Below are positions 41,798 through 50,229 of a stretch of 64,000 nucleotides of DNA, in pieces; positions within the stretch are counted from its first letter, which is position 1, and each line of letters starts with the position of its first letter. The stretch is taken from positions 1 through 64,000 of the forward strand of contig JBDRAL010000027.1 in the NCBI GenBank assembly GCA_039793685.1, read 5' to 3'. Under the pieces are notes generated by a model that searched no databases, was not told where the DNA came from, and saw nothing but the letters and a program-made list of their open reading frames with translations. This DNA comes from JAAFHI01 sp039793685. GTDB lineage: Bacteria; Acidobacteriota; Blastocatellia; Chloracidobacteriales; Chloracidobacteriaceae. The position numbers were made by a program, and so were the translations under genes.

Positions 41798-43216
41798 ATG
41801 ATGCCCGTTCTGATTGATGGTCGTTGGCGGGAAACTGCAACCACCGCCGAAATCCGCTCGCCATTTGATGATTCACTCGTCGGGACGATCCATCTTGCCT
41901 CCCGATTCGAGGTCATCGAAGCGATTGACGCCGCCGTTCGGGGATTCGAAACGATGCGACGGTTGCCCTCCCATACCCGGGAAGGGCTGCTTCACCGAAT
42001 TGCCGACGGCATCGCACGGCGCGGGGTGGAACTGGCCGAACTCATCGCCCGGGAAGCCGGGAAACCCATCCGGGCCGCACGCCTTGAAGTCGAGCGATCC
42101 CTTCTGACCTTTCGAACCGCCGCCGAGGAAGCCAAACGAATCAACGGCGAGGTGATGTCACTCGACTGGATGCCCGCATCCGAAGGCCGCTTCGGCATCG
42201 TTCGCCGGTTTCCGATCGGACCCATTTCCGGAATCACGCCGTTCAATTTCCCGTTGAACCTCGTCGCCCACAAGGTGGCCCCGGCGCTGGCCGCCGGGAA
42301 CTCGATTCTCCTGAAACCTGCCCCACAAACGCCGCTGACCGCACTGAAACTCGGTGAAATCTTTCTTGAAGCCGACGGACCGGCGGGAGCATTCAATATC
42401 GTCCCCTGCGAAATTGCGGACGCCGACCCGCTGGTGACCGATGACCGGATAAAGATGCTTTCCTTCACCGGGAGTCCCACCGTCGGGTGGATGCTGAAGA
42501 ATCGGGCCGGTAAAAAGAAAGTCGCACTCGAACTTGGCGGTAACGCTGGCGTGATTGTTCACTCTGACGCCGATCTGGACTTCGCCGCGACCCGGATTGT
42601 TCAGGGAGGTTTTGGCTATGCCGGGCAAACCTGCATTTCCGTCCAGCGTATTCTCGTCCACCAGACCGCCTTTGATTCGTTTCTTGAAAAACTGATCCCA
42701 CGAGTCCAGGCACTTCAGGTCGGCGACCCGCTGGATGAAAAAACCGATTTCGGGCCGGTCATCGGCGACCGTGATGCTGACCGAATCGAACAATGGGTCG
42801 GGGAGGCAGTCGCCGGAGGCGCAGGAATCCTGGCTGGCGGTACGCGGCAGGGCAGGTTGTTTGCCCCGACCGTACTCACCGGAACGCGCCCCGACATGGC
42901 CGTCAACTGCCGGGAGGTCTTCGGGCCAGTGGTAACGGTCGAGCCGTACGACAATTTCGATTCGGCGATTGAACGATTGAACGATTCCATTTTCGGACTT
43001 CAGGCCGGAATCTTTACCAACACCCTCGGACTGGCAATGAAAGCCTATGACCGACTCGACGTCGGCGGGGTTGTTGTGGGGGACATCCCCACCTTCCGCG
43101 TGGATCACATGCCTTACGGCGGGGTCAAAGACTCGGGATTCGGCCGGGAAGGGGTACGTTACGCCATTGAGGAAATGACGGAGCCTCGGCTACTCGTTCT
43201 CAATCAGGGGCGATGA
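41798..43216 (+). CDS. NAD(P)-dependent aldehyde dehydrogenase
   Basis: A 472-residue ALDH-superfamily protein. It shows the N-terminal cofactor region GISPFNFPLN-type (GPISGITPFNFPLNLVAHK), the general base Glu in ALELGGNAGVI, the nucleophile Cys in GYAGQTCISVQRI and C-terminal EVFGPVVTV. Overall pattern is nearest to the lactaldehyde, phosphonoacetaldehyde and non-phosphorylating GAPDH groups. It oxidises an aldehyde to an acid; the substrate is unassigned. It stands alone between a terminator upstream and the parS-like site directly after its stop. Confidence 0.9.
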   Translation: MMPVLIDGRWRETATTAEIRSPFDDSLVGTIHLASRFEVIEAIDAAVRGFETMRRLPSHTREGLLHRIADGIARRGVELAELIAREAGKPIRAARLEVERSLLTFRTAAEEAKRINGEVMSLDWMPASEGRFGIVRRFPIGPISGITPFNFPLNLVAHKVAPALAAGNSILLKPAPQTPLTALKLGEIFLEADGPAGAFNIVPCEIADADPLVTDDRIKMLSFTGSPTVGWMLKNRAGKKKVALELGGNAGVIVHSDADLDFAATRIVQGGFGYAGQTCISVQRILVHQTAFDSFLEKLIPRVQALQVGDPLDEKTDFGPVIGDRDADRIEQWVGEAVAGGAGILAGGTRQGRLFAPTVLTGTRPDMAVNCREVFGPVVTVEPYDNFDSAIERLNDSIFGLQAGIFTNTLGLAMKAYDRLDVGGVVVGDIPTFRVDHMPYGGVKDSGFGREGVRYAIEEMTEPRLLVLNQGR

Positions 43217-43221
43217 CCTTT

Positions 43222-43237
43222 TGCCAACGCGTTGGCA
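43222..43237. other. parS-like 16-bp palindrome, site 1
   Basis: TGCCAACGCGTTGGCA is a perfect palindrome, 5 bp after the aldehyde dehydrogenase stop. An identical 16-mer lies inside the 3' end of parB at 43642-43657. It has the length and symmetry of a ParB site but not the usual TGTTTCACGTGAAACA sequence. Confidence 0.65.
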
Positions 43238-43552
43238 GCCCTAGAAACCATTGAAAAGAAAGACTTTAACCTAGAATTCAGGACATTTTCGGTGCAGTTT
43301 TTCGTGAGTCGAGGTTGTTGGCTGACCGACCCCCTCCGCGACCTCCTCGCGCCGAAAATGCTTTAACGTAATTTAAAGTATTTTATTAAAAAGTAGTCCT
43401 CATTGAGTTCAGGCCGAGGATGCCCGGCTGAAACCGCAATGGTTCGGCCCCTTCTGACTGTCTCCCTTTACCCCATCGCCCGCGTGTCCCGCTGAGGACC
43501 GGAATCATTCATACGGGCTGCAAGAAGGGGCTCGAAAATTATCGGCACGAAG

Positions 43553-43577
43553 CAAAAGAGGCTACCCGAAGGTAGCC
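43553..43577 (-). terminator. Rho-independent terminator of parAB
   Basis: On the minus strand GGCTACC-TTCG-GGTAGCC forms a 7-bp stem with a UUCG tetraloop, followed by TCTTTTGC. It is located 56 nt beyond the parB stop. Confidence 0.8.
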
Positions 43578-43632
43578 CCAATTGCACGAAAAACACCGCG
43601 AATTTCAACCTAAAGCTTTTGTTTTCAAAAAC

Positions 43633-44511
43633 TTATGAGGCTGCCAACGCGTTGGCAATTTCCATCTCCACCCGCGCCAGCGCCTCCTTCAGGGCATCCC
43701 GGTAATCCTCATTCGTGATGACCGTCTTGCGGGCCGACGAGGCAACCGAGACCACCAGGGAGACGTGTTTCCGGGGATGGCGAAAAACGAATTTGAAATC
43801 ATCGCCGCTCGGGGTGGGAGTTTCCCGGACCGGCACTTCCGTCGGCTGCGCAGCCTTGGCCGCCAGCATCCGCGCGGCAGAAAGCCGACGGGCCGGGGCC
43901 AGCGCCAGTAGACCGGAGAGCGTCCGGAGCGAGCATCCGGGAATCCCGGCGCAAACATCCAGAACCTTGTCGCCGAGTTCTCCGATCCGCAGCCACATCG
44001 ACAAGGCGGACCGCTTCATCCCCAACGCCACCGCCGCCTGCTCCTGATTTGAAAACCGATCGGCAACCGAGGCCAGCGCCCGGACCTTCTCGACGGCGTG
44101 CAGGTCTTCACGCTGGAGGTTTTCGACAATGGCAATCAGTTGAAGGTCGGAATCGGTCGCCTGGTTACGCATCACCATCGGAACCGTCACCAAGCCAGCC
44201 TGCCGGGACGCCATCCATCGACGATGCCCGGCAATCAGCGTGACCACTCCATCGGCTTCCTGACGGCCGACCAGCGGCTGAAGAATTCCGTGCTGTTGAA
44301 TGGAAGACGCCAGATCGCTCAGCGCCTCGGCGTCGTAGTTTTTCCGGGGCTGAAACGGGTTTTGCTGAATCTTGTCGATTTCAACTTCAACCACGCGAAT
44401 CTGGCCGGTTGCTTCGGAGGCGCCGAACTCAGAGGTAATGTGTTCGGCAAGCGCCGACAGCCGCTCCTTCGACAACGTCGTCACATCTGAAAAGCTTTTC
44501 ATTTTTGCCAT
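43633..44511 (-). CDS. ParB/Spo0J-family partition protein
   Basis: A 292-residue ParB-like protein. The N-terminal CTPase/nuclease-like domain has VEIDKIQQNPFQPRKNYD, QHGILQPLVGR and LIAGHRRWMA, the ParB C-motif equivalent of GERR. A helix-turn-helix follows (SNQEQAAVALGMKRSALSMWL), and the C-terminal half is divergent, with an Ala-rich region and a distinct last domain (HPRKHVSLVVSVAS). It should load on parS and bridge DNA. ATG at 44511 has GGAG 5 nt upstream. Its last codons contain a perfect copy of the parS-like palindrome. It is transcribed 33 nt after parA. Confidence 0.88.
   Translation of the reverse strand: MAKMKSFSDVTTLSKERLSALAEHITSEFGASEATGQIRVVEVEIDKIQQNPFQPRKNYDAEALSDLASSIQQHGILQPLVGRQEADGVVTLIAGHRRWMASRQAGLVTVPMVMRNQATDSDLQLIAIVENLQREDLHAVEKVRALASVADRFSNQEQAAVALGMKRSALSMWLRIGELGDKVLDVCAGIPGCSLRTLSGLLALAPARRLSAARMLAAKAAQPTEVPVRETPTPSGDDFKFVFRHPRKHVSLVVSVASSARKTVITNEDYRDALKEALARVEMEIANALAAS
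43642..43657. other. parS-like 16-bp palindrome, site 2 (inside parB)
   Basis: TGCCAACGCGTTGGCA lies within the coding sequence for the last residues of ParB (…ANALAAS). It is identical to site 1, 420 bp away, and both flank the gene-free region. Confidence 0.65.
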
Positions 44512-44544
44512 AAATACTCCAACTGAGGATTGAAACAACGTTGA

Positions 44545-45318
44545 CTACTTGAGCAACTGGCGGGCCAAAGCGGCAACGTCCTGATTTGCCGGGCATTTCG
44601 GAGCGTACAACTTGAGCGGCATCCGACGCGTTCCCGCCTCGGACACGCTGATGTAATCCCGAACCGGCCCATGAACCGCAAACCCGAACGACGGGCAGAT
44701 CTGCTTTGAAAGTTCCTCGAAGTGATGCCGGTGGAGAACCAGCCGAGGATTGAACAAGGTCGGGACCACGCCGAAAATGTCGAGAGGAGAAAGCCGCAGG
44801 TTTTTTCGCCGACGCTGGGCCTTGGCAATTTCAAGCTGGACTTCGGCAAAACTTTCAACCGACTTGGCCTCGGTCTGAACCGGGACCAGCAGGCGCTCGG
44901 CAGCCAGAAGAATCTGAAGCGTAATTTCGGAAATCTTCGGGGGGCAATCGAAGATGATCCAGTCGTAGGTCGCGGAAATCGAATCGAGGACATTCAGAAG
45001 CCGGGCCGGGTCCTGCTGCTGCATCAGGGCCAACTCATCCCCGATAAGAAACCGGTTGGCCAATCCGAGGTCAACCCCGAAGCGGGTTTCAACAATCGTC
45101 GGGGGAGTTTCATCGGTCGAGGTGCAAACGGTTGTCCAGAACATTTCCTCGCGGGAGCGTTCAGCCGGAGATAATCCGTAGAAACTTCCGAGGGTACCCT
45201 GAGGATCGGCGTCGATCAGCAGAACTCGTTTGCCGAGTGTTCCTAGTTCGTAGCCCAAATCGCGCGTCAGCGATGTCTTTCCGACACCGCCGGATTGATT
45301 GAAAATGGCGAGAATCAT
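44545..45318 (-). CDS. ParA-family partition ATPase (signature lysine absent)
   Basis: A 257-residue ParA. The P-loop reads FNQSGGVGKTS, where the usual deviant Walker A is KGGVGKT. The nucleotide-binding Lys-Thr is kept but the signature Lys is Ser. LLIDADPQGTLG (Walker A'), WIIFDCPP (Walker B) and VPVQTEAKSVESF follow. The NQSGGVGKT form recalls ParA proteins of cyanobacterial plasmids. It should drive DNA segregation with ParB. ATG at 45318 was chosen because the fold begins there, although no good ribosome site is seen and the frame is open 60 codons further upstream. Confidence 0.88.
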   Translation of the reverse strand: MILAIFNQSGGVGKTSLTRDLGYELGTLGKRVLLIDADPQGTLGSFYGLSPAERSREEMFWTTVCTSTDETPPTIVETRFGVDLGLANRFLIGDELALMQQQDPARLLNVLDSISATYDWIIFDCPPKISEITLQILLAAERLLVPVQTEAKSVESFAEVQLEIAKAQRRRKNLRLSPLDIFGVVPTLFNPRLVLHRHHFEELSKQICPSFGFAVHGPVRDYISVSEAGTRRMPLKLYAPKCPANQDVAALARQLLK

Positions 45319-45515
45319 TCGTTGAGTACGCAGGAAGGGAAAAAGTGAGGTCCGGGCAAGATTACGGACACGACCGTGCAGCCGCAAGCGGGAAGACCGT
45401 CGTCCGGGGAATTTCAGAATCGGGTTCGAAGCATTTCGGACATGGCAAAATCCGACAAAGCCCCATATCCTCGAAAAAAAGGTAACCAGCCGGTTCAATC
45501 CGAGAGGAGTTGTTC

Positions 45516-46568
45516 ATGGAACGTGCAATGATCCAGATTCCGGAAGTCGTTCGAATCAAACCCGGTGCCCTGAAACGCCTTGGGCTCTATCTTGCACGGG
45601 CCAGAAACACGAAGGTTTTTCTCGCAATCAGTCAGGGAATCCGCGCCGACATTCTTGAGAAGGTCCGTTCAGGGTTTTCCCAAAACGGGATTTCGGAAAT
45701 CGGAAGTTCGGAAGTCGCCGACAATCGGCTCGAAATTGCGACCGACATTCTGGCGAGCTTGCCGACACGGACTGACGCAGTGGTCGGCCTCGGCGGAGGC
45801 AAGGCGCTCGACGTGGCCAAATACGTTGCCTCGGCGGTCAATCTGCCGTACTACGCCGTGCCCACGTCGCTTTCAAACGATGGCTTTTGCTCGCCGCAAT
45901 CGAGCCTTGTCCTTGCGGGCCGAAGAAAATCGCTTCACACCCGGCTACCCAACGCGGTCATCATCGATTCGGAAGTGGTTCTCGACGCGCCAGTGGAACT
46001 CTGGTGCTCCGGTGTCGGCGACCTCGTTGCCAAAATCACCGCCGTTGCAGACTGGAAACTCGCATTTCACGCCAGAGGCGAACCGGTCAACGACTTTGCC
46101 GCCCTTCTTTCAGATGCAACCGTCTACCAATTTCTGGCCCGCCCGGCACACGACGTGGAAGGCGCGCGCTTTCTGGGAACAGCGTTGATGCTGAACGGTA
46201 TCGCCATGGAAATCGCCGGTTCCTCCCGTCCGGCGAGCGGGAGCGAGCACCTCCTGTCCCACGCACTCGACTCGATCACGCCCCATCCCCGGCTGCATGG
46301 TCTTCAGGTCGGAATCGCGACATACCTCGTGGCCAATCTCCAGAAAAACCCGGCGGTCAGCTCAATTGCCGATTTGTTCACGAAAACGAAGTTCTGGGAA
46401 ACGGTGGCCGCCAACCCGTTTTCAAGAGCTGAGTGGTTGGAAGCGGCCGAACTCGCCCCAACGGTCAAAGGCGATTACTACACGATCCTTTCCGCCCGTG
46501 ACTGCCTTCCGGAAATCGGCCTCCTGCTGAACGAGGATATTTTCCTTCGCCGGTGCTTTACGGAATAA
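45516..46568 (+). CDS. AraM/glycerol-1-phosphate dehydrogenase-like enzyme
   Basis: A 350-residue member of the iron-containing alcohol dehydrogenase superfamily. NAD-binding is shown by VVGLGGGKALDVAKYVA and VPTSLSNDGFCSP. The metal site is an Asp in WCSGVGDLVAKITA and His residues in GSEHLLSHALD and HGLQVGI, matching sn-glycerol-1-phosphate dehydrogenases (archaeal EgsA, bacterial AraM). It would reduce DHAP to G1P for an unusual lipid or glycoconjugate head group. GGAG lies 7 nt before ATG 45516. It is divergent from parA. A dehydroquinate-synthase-like role is less likely. Confidence 0.83.
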   Translation: MERAMIQIPEVVRIKPGALKRLGLYLARARNTKVFLAISQGIRADILEKVRSGFSQNGISEIGSSEVADNRLEIATDILASLPTRTDAVVGLGGGKALDVAKYVASAVNLPYYAVPTSLSNDGFCSPQSSLVLAGRRKSLHTRLPNAVIIDSEVVLDAPVELWCSGVGDLVAKITAVADWKLAFHARGEPVNDFAALLSDATVYQFLARPAHDVEGARFLGTALMLNGIAMEIAGSSRPASGSEHLLSHALDSITPHPRLHGLQVGIATYLVANLQKNPAVSSIADLFTKTKFWETVAANPFSRAEWLEAAELAPTVKGDYYTILSARDCLPEIGLLLNEDIFLRRCFTE

Positions 46569-46614
46569 ACCACGAGGGGGAAGCCGGCGCGAACCGACCT
46601 CCCCCTTTGGATGT
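46569..46614. terminator. Possible bidirectional hairpin between convergent genes
   Basis: CCACGAGGGGG (46571-46581) can pair with CCCCCTTTGG (46604-46613) with mismatches around a GC-rich loop. It lies between the AraM-like gene and the convergent PhzF gene. The tail is not U-rich, so this is weak. Confidence 0.3.
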
Positions 46615-46634
46615 CTGAGATATTGCGGATGCTT

Positions 46635-47429
46635 TCAGAATGAAGATTCGCCCCGCAGAACGGTGACGGCTTCCCCCAGCAGGACGACACGTTCGCCATT
46701 GAACTCGACACCGACCACACCACCCCGTTTTGAAGCCTGAAATCCGGTCATCTGGATTTTCCCGAGCTTGACGCTCCAGTAGGGCGCGAGTGAACAGTGA
46801 GCGGACCCGGTCACCGGGTCTTCGCCGACCCCTTTGGCCGGGGCGAAAAAGCGGGATACGAAGTCGTAATCGGGTGAATTCGAACGACTGGTCACAATCG
46901 TCCCCCACAGCGGGAGCGACGCCAGCAGCCGGAGGTCCGGTACAAGAGCGCGGAGTGTGTCTTCGTTTTCGACTTCAACCAGATAATTGCACTCGCTTAC
47001 GCCGACAAAGACCGGAGTCACGCCGAGCGCCGCGAAAAACTCGGTTGGAACGGCTTCGACTTCGGTTTTCCGGGCGGGGAAATCCATCCGAATCTTTCCG
47101 TCCTCACGCTTCGAACAAGTCAGCGGACCACTCAATGTGTGAAAGGTCAGGGTCTCGTCCGGACCGGCAAGGCCGCGCTCCCACAGCGTATGCGCGCTCG
47201 CGAGCGTCGCGTGCCCGCACAACTGGACTTCCGCTTCGGGCGTGAACCATCGCAACCGCCAGCCAGTTTCCTCGGGATGCAGGAAAGCGGTTTCGGAAAG
47301 GTTCATTTCCATGGCGATGTTCTGCATCACCGATTCTTCAAGCGGTCCGTCCAGAACACAGACAGCCGCCGGATTTCCACGAAAGGGTTCGCTGGTGAAG
47401 GCATCGACAGTGGTGATTTGAAGTTTCAT
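46635..47429 (-). CDS. PhzF-family epimerase/isomerase
   Basis: A 264-residue protein with the two-lobed diaminopimelate-epimerase-like fold. TTVDAFTSEPFRGNPAAVC and MNLSETAFLH (conserved acidic residue) mark the first lobe. LRWFTPEAEVQLCGHATLAS and FFAPAKGVGEDPVTGSAHC mark the active-site loops. PhzF relatives isomerise small metabolites; only a few make phenazines and no other phz genes are present, so the phenazine label should not be taken literally. GGAG lies just ahead of ATG 47429. Confidence 0.9.
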   Translation of the reverse strand: MKLQITTVDAFTSEPFRGNPAAVCVLDGPLEESVMQNIAMEMNLSETAFLHPEETGWRLRWFTPEAEVQLCGHATLASAHTLWERGLAGPDETLTFHTLSGPLTCSKREDGKIRMDFPARKTEVEAVPTEFFAALGVTPVFVGVSECNYLVEVENEDTLRALVPDLRLLASLPLWGTIVTSRSNSPDYDFVSRFFAPAKGVGEDPVTGSAHCSLAPYWSVKLGKIQMTGFQASKRGGVVGVEFNGERVVLLGEAVTVLRGESSF

Positions 47430-47499
47430 TTGGCTCCTGTAGGAAAAACGCAAAGACGCGGAGGCGCAAAGGCGCAAGAAATGGAATTGGCGGGAGGGG

Positions 47500-50121
47500 T
47501 CAATTCGTGGTTTTTGTCGGGGCGGCTTCCCAGTTTGCCTTGGGCAAGCTTAAAAGATTGGCGAAAAGGCGATAGGCACCGGGTACGCCGGCGGGAAGCT
47601 GACGAAACCAAGCGTACGACGTATAGACGTAATGTCCACGACCAATCCGGGCATAAAGTTCCCCGCCATTCTGAGGCCCGTCCCCCCGATCATGACTTTC
47701 GAGAAGCGGGATGTATTTCGCGTCGAAGGTTGTAAAGTCGTACAGCGACCGTTCCTGAACCCAGCCGTTCCAATCAGCATCGGTGATGACGTTCGGGAAG
47801 GTAAAGGCCGGGTGTTTCGGCTCAAGAATCGTCACCTTGGCGTTTTCGTCGGTGGTCCGGGTGAACATTGTGGCCGGAAATGGCGCGACCCCATTCTGGA
47901 CATAGTCGGGACGCTGATACTGGACGATGAGTGTTCCTCCCTGACTGACCCAGTCGAGCAGGCGGCGATTGTTCGCCACGAAATCGGGCCGGACCTGTGA
48001 CGCCCGAATACCGACGACGATCACGTCGAACGCGCTCAGGTCGCCGGTGGTAAGTGCTTGTTCATCAAGGAGTTTGACCGGGATTCCCATGCGTTCGATG
48101 GCCTGCGACACGAGATCGCCGCTTCCCATCACATACCCGACTTTCACCGGGGCAACCTTGACGTCCGCCACTTGAACTTTGGTTTCCGCCGGGCGGTACA
48201 GCCGGTGTGTCTGGATGTGCGGGTAGGAAATGACCTGCATTTCCCGTGTGTAGGTCAGGTCGGCAGCCGTCGCTGAGGCACTGATCTTGTAATCTCCAAC
48301 CGGTGCGCTTTCCGGAACCGTTACGGAAAAAATGGCGGTCGCGCGCGCGCCGGGCGAGAGCGTGTAGGGAATTTCCCTTGGCGTCACCGGCCAGCCGTCC
48401 GGAACGTTCAATTTCGCAACGCCTTTTTGTTCTTTTTGGGAATTGGAATCAACGGTCACGACAACTCGCTGGATATTCGAGCTGGCTGATTTTGAAGCGA
48501 GGATGAATTTCTGGTCGATTTTGACGGAAAGGGTCGGGACATATTCGACAAACCGCCGAATTTCTCCCCGGACTGGGTCCGCGAATAGAAACTCCGGAAA
48601 AAGTTCCGTTTCAAAGCTGGTGTCACCAAAAGCAAACTCAAGGGAAAGCGCTTCAGGAAAAACTTCATATTCCAAATCACTGATTTTCCGGCTCTTAATC
48701 CAGGGGTGGTCACGGTCCACCCTGATAAGTGGAAAAAGATGATCGAGTTTTAGGTCTTTTTGGTCCTTTTCAACATCTTGGTCAGACGGCCAGTCATAGG
48801 AATGCCGTCCGGCATAAGTACCTAGTTTAAAAGTTACACCCGAGGTTGGGGGGACATGGGCAACGACCCGAACGTTCGGCGGTTCGTTCATATCCGGGAA
48901 ATCATCCAGGGTTGGTTCAAAATTGAAGATTTCTCTTTCACAAGTAGTTTCAATTCGAATTCCGGAAGCTAAAAACAAAGCCGTCTCGAAATCTCGCTCC
49001 TTGATTTGGGAGAACTCTTGCAGAATGTCTTTAAGGTCCTCGCTTTCGGTGACTTTCACTGAATAAGCCTCAGCCAGAGCCTTTTTCGCTTTCGCCAGCA
49101 GGGGAAGTATTTTTTCAGGACGAAATGGATCGAAGGTTTTGTTTGCCTCCGTGGCGGCCTGCTCGGCAATCTGAAGCTTTTGGAGAAAATCGCGGTTTTT
49201 GACGTTCAGAAGTCGGGCAAAACCCGAGTAACTGGTATCCAATCCGTCAAAAATGGTCTTCTCGGTCTTTGGATCGGTCGGAATCGAACTTTCGATGAGT
49301 TTGACCGATGAAAATTTCTCACCGGCGGGTTCGATGGCCCCCTGTTCCTGCGATTTGTGCTGGCTGCGGCCTTCCATTGCGATCTGGTAGTAGGTGCGCC
49401 CGAGAACCGGGTCATAAACGCCGGTCGGAATCTTCAACGCCGGATTTTTATTGTCGGCGGGGGCGAAAATGGCGTTGACGTAGAGTTTTTTCGTTTGCCA
49501 CGCCGGACCGAGTTCGGGGTGCCATTTCGGGTCGGCGGCCTTTTTGAAGGCAATGGGTGTGATGTAGCCCGCAAACTGGTGGTGTCCGTGACCGTCGGCG
49601 GGCGTGCCGCCCCACTGTGCGACGATGACGAGCGGGCGAAACTGCCGGATGACGGCAACAACATCCTTCAAAATGACTTCTTCGCCCCATTTCGCGGCGG
49701 CTTCATCGCGGGACTTCGAAAAACCGAAGTCGAAGGCGCGGGTGAAAAATTGTTCGCCGCCATCGATTTTTCTCGCCTGCATCAGTTCTTCTGTCCGGAT
49801 GACCCCGAGTGCCTCGCCCTGCTCCGGCCCGATGAGGTTTTGTCCGCCTTCGCCACGCGTCAGGGAGAGATAGCCCACACGGGCGCCGTCACCACGCGCG
49901 AGACGGGCGATAAGCGCGGAATCTTCATCATCGGGGTGCGCGCCGATGTGCAGGACGCTGGCCGTCGTCCCCAGCTTTCGAAGCTGGAGCATCAGTCCGG
50001 TGATGCCCTTGTCGTAATTTGTTCTGACCTGAGCCTGAACGGGAGGAAGTGGATGAACACCGACGGAGAGCAGACCGAAAACAACCAGCCCAGCAATGAA
50101 AAAGGCACGGAAACGATGCAT
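47500..50121 (-). CDS. Exported PIG-L (LmbE-like) deacetylase with large C-terminal extension
   Basis: An 873-residue protein, more than three times the family core. The signal peptide is IAGLVVFGLLSVGVHPLPPVQA. The PIG-L Zn-hydrolase domain (about 35-230) has IGAHPDDEDSAL and a distal Zn-ligand region DGHGHHQFAG. A region of about 350 residues is unassigned, followed by an Ig-like NEW3-type segment (ATAIFSVTVPESAPVGDYKI). The C-terminal domain resembles a class I amidotransferase-like or ThuA-like fold (FDVIVVGIRASQV, LLDWVSQGGTLIVQYQRP). It probably acts on an N-acetylated sugar outside the cytoplasm. It is not the bacillithiol BshB, which is at 52516. Confidence 0.82.
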   Translation of the reverse strand: MHRFRAFFIAGLVVFGLLSVGVHPLPPVQAQVRTNYDKGITGLMLQLRKLGTTASVLHIGAHPDDEDSALIARLARGDGARVGYLSLTRGEGGQNLIGPEQGEALGVIRTEELMQARKIDGGEQFFTRAFDFGFSKSRDEAAAKWGEEVILKDVVAVIRQFRPLVIVAQWGGTPADGHGHHQFAGYITPIAFKKAADPKWHPELGPAWQTKKLYVNAIFAPADNKNPALKIPTGVYDPVLGRTYYQIAMEGRSQHKSQEQGAIEPAGEKFSSVKLIESSIPTDPKTEKTIFDGLDTSYSGFARLLNVKNRDFLQKLQIAEQAATEANKTFDPFRPEKILPLLAKAKKALAEAYSVKVTESEDLKDILQEFSQIKERDFETALFLASGIRIETTCEREIFNFEPTLDDFPDMNEPPNVRVVAHVPPTSGVTFKLGTYAGRHSYDWPSDQDVEKDQKDLKLDHLFPLIRVDRDHPWIKSRKISDLEYEVFPEALSLEFAFGDTSFETELFPEFLFADPVRGEIRRFVEYVPTLSVKIDQKFILASKSASSNIQRVVVTVDSNSQKEQKGVAKLNVPDGWPVTPREIPYTLSPGARATAIFSVTVPESAPVGDYKISASATAADLTYTREMQVISYPHIQTHRLYRPAETKVQVADVKVAPVKVGYVMGSGDLVSQAIERMGIPVKLLDEQALTTGDLSAFDVIVVGIRASQVRPDFVANNRRLLDWVSQGGTLIVQYQRPDYVQNGVAPFPATMFTRTTDENAKVTILEPKHPAFTFPNVITDADWNGWVQERSLYDFTTFDAKYIPLLESHDRGDGPQNGGELYARIGRGHYVYTSYAWFRQLPAGVPGAYRLFANLLSLPKANWEAAPTKTTN

Positions 50122-50229
50122 GACCCGACTCAACTTAAAGGGAGTGGTGGAAGACCTACGCAAGGGTAACGCGGTTTACCACGAAGTAAACCGCGCGACG
50201 CAGGTCCCCCGATTCCCCTTGTTCTTTTC

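Larger units (their letters stand above)
43217..43632. other. Gene-free region downstream of the par operon
   Basis: About 415 bp between the aldehyde dehydrogenase stop and the parB stop, with no credible gene. It holds one parS-like palindrome (43222-43237), a strongly AT-rich stretch at about 43368-43400 that stands out from the GC-rich surroundings, and the parB terminator (43553-43577). I see no clear DnaA-box cluster. Confidence 0.6.

Noticed and set aside
42158..43108. Minus-strand open frame of 316 codons opposite the aldehyde dehydrogenase
   Set aside because: Shadow of a complete, motif-rich dehydrogenase.
43368..43400. Replication origin
   Set aside because: AT-rich and next to parAB, but I see no DnaA-box cluster or replication initiator gene; evidence is insufficient.
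46635..47429. Phenazine biosynthesis locus
   Set aside because: PhzF-family proteins are widespread isomerases and no other phz gene is present.
47500..50121. A second bacillithiol deacetylase
   Set aside because: The protein is exported, three times longer than BshB and carries unrelated C-terminal domains.
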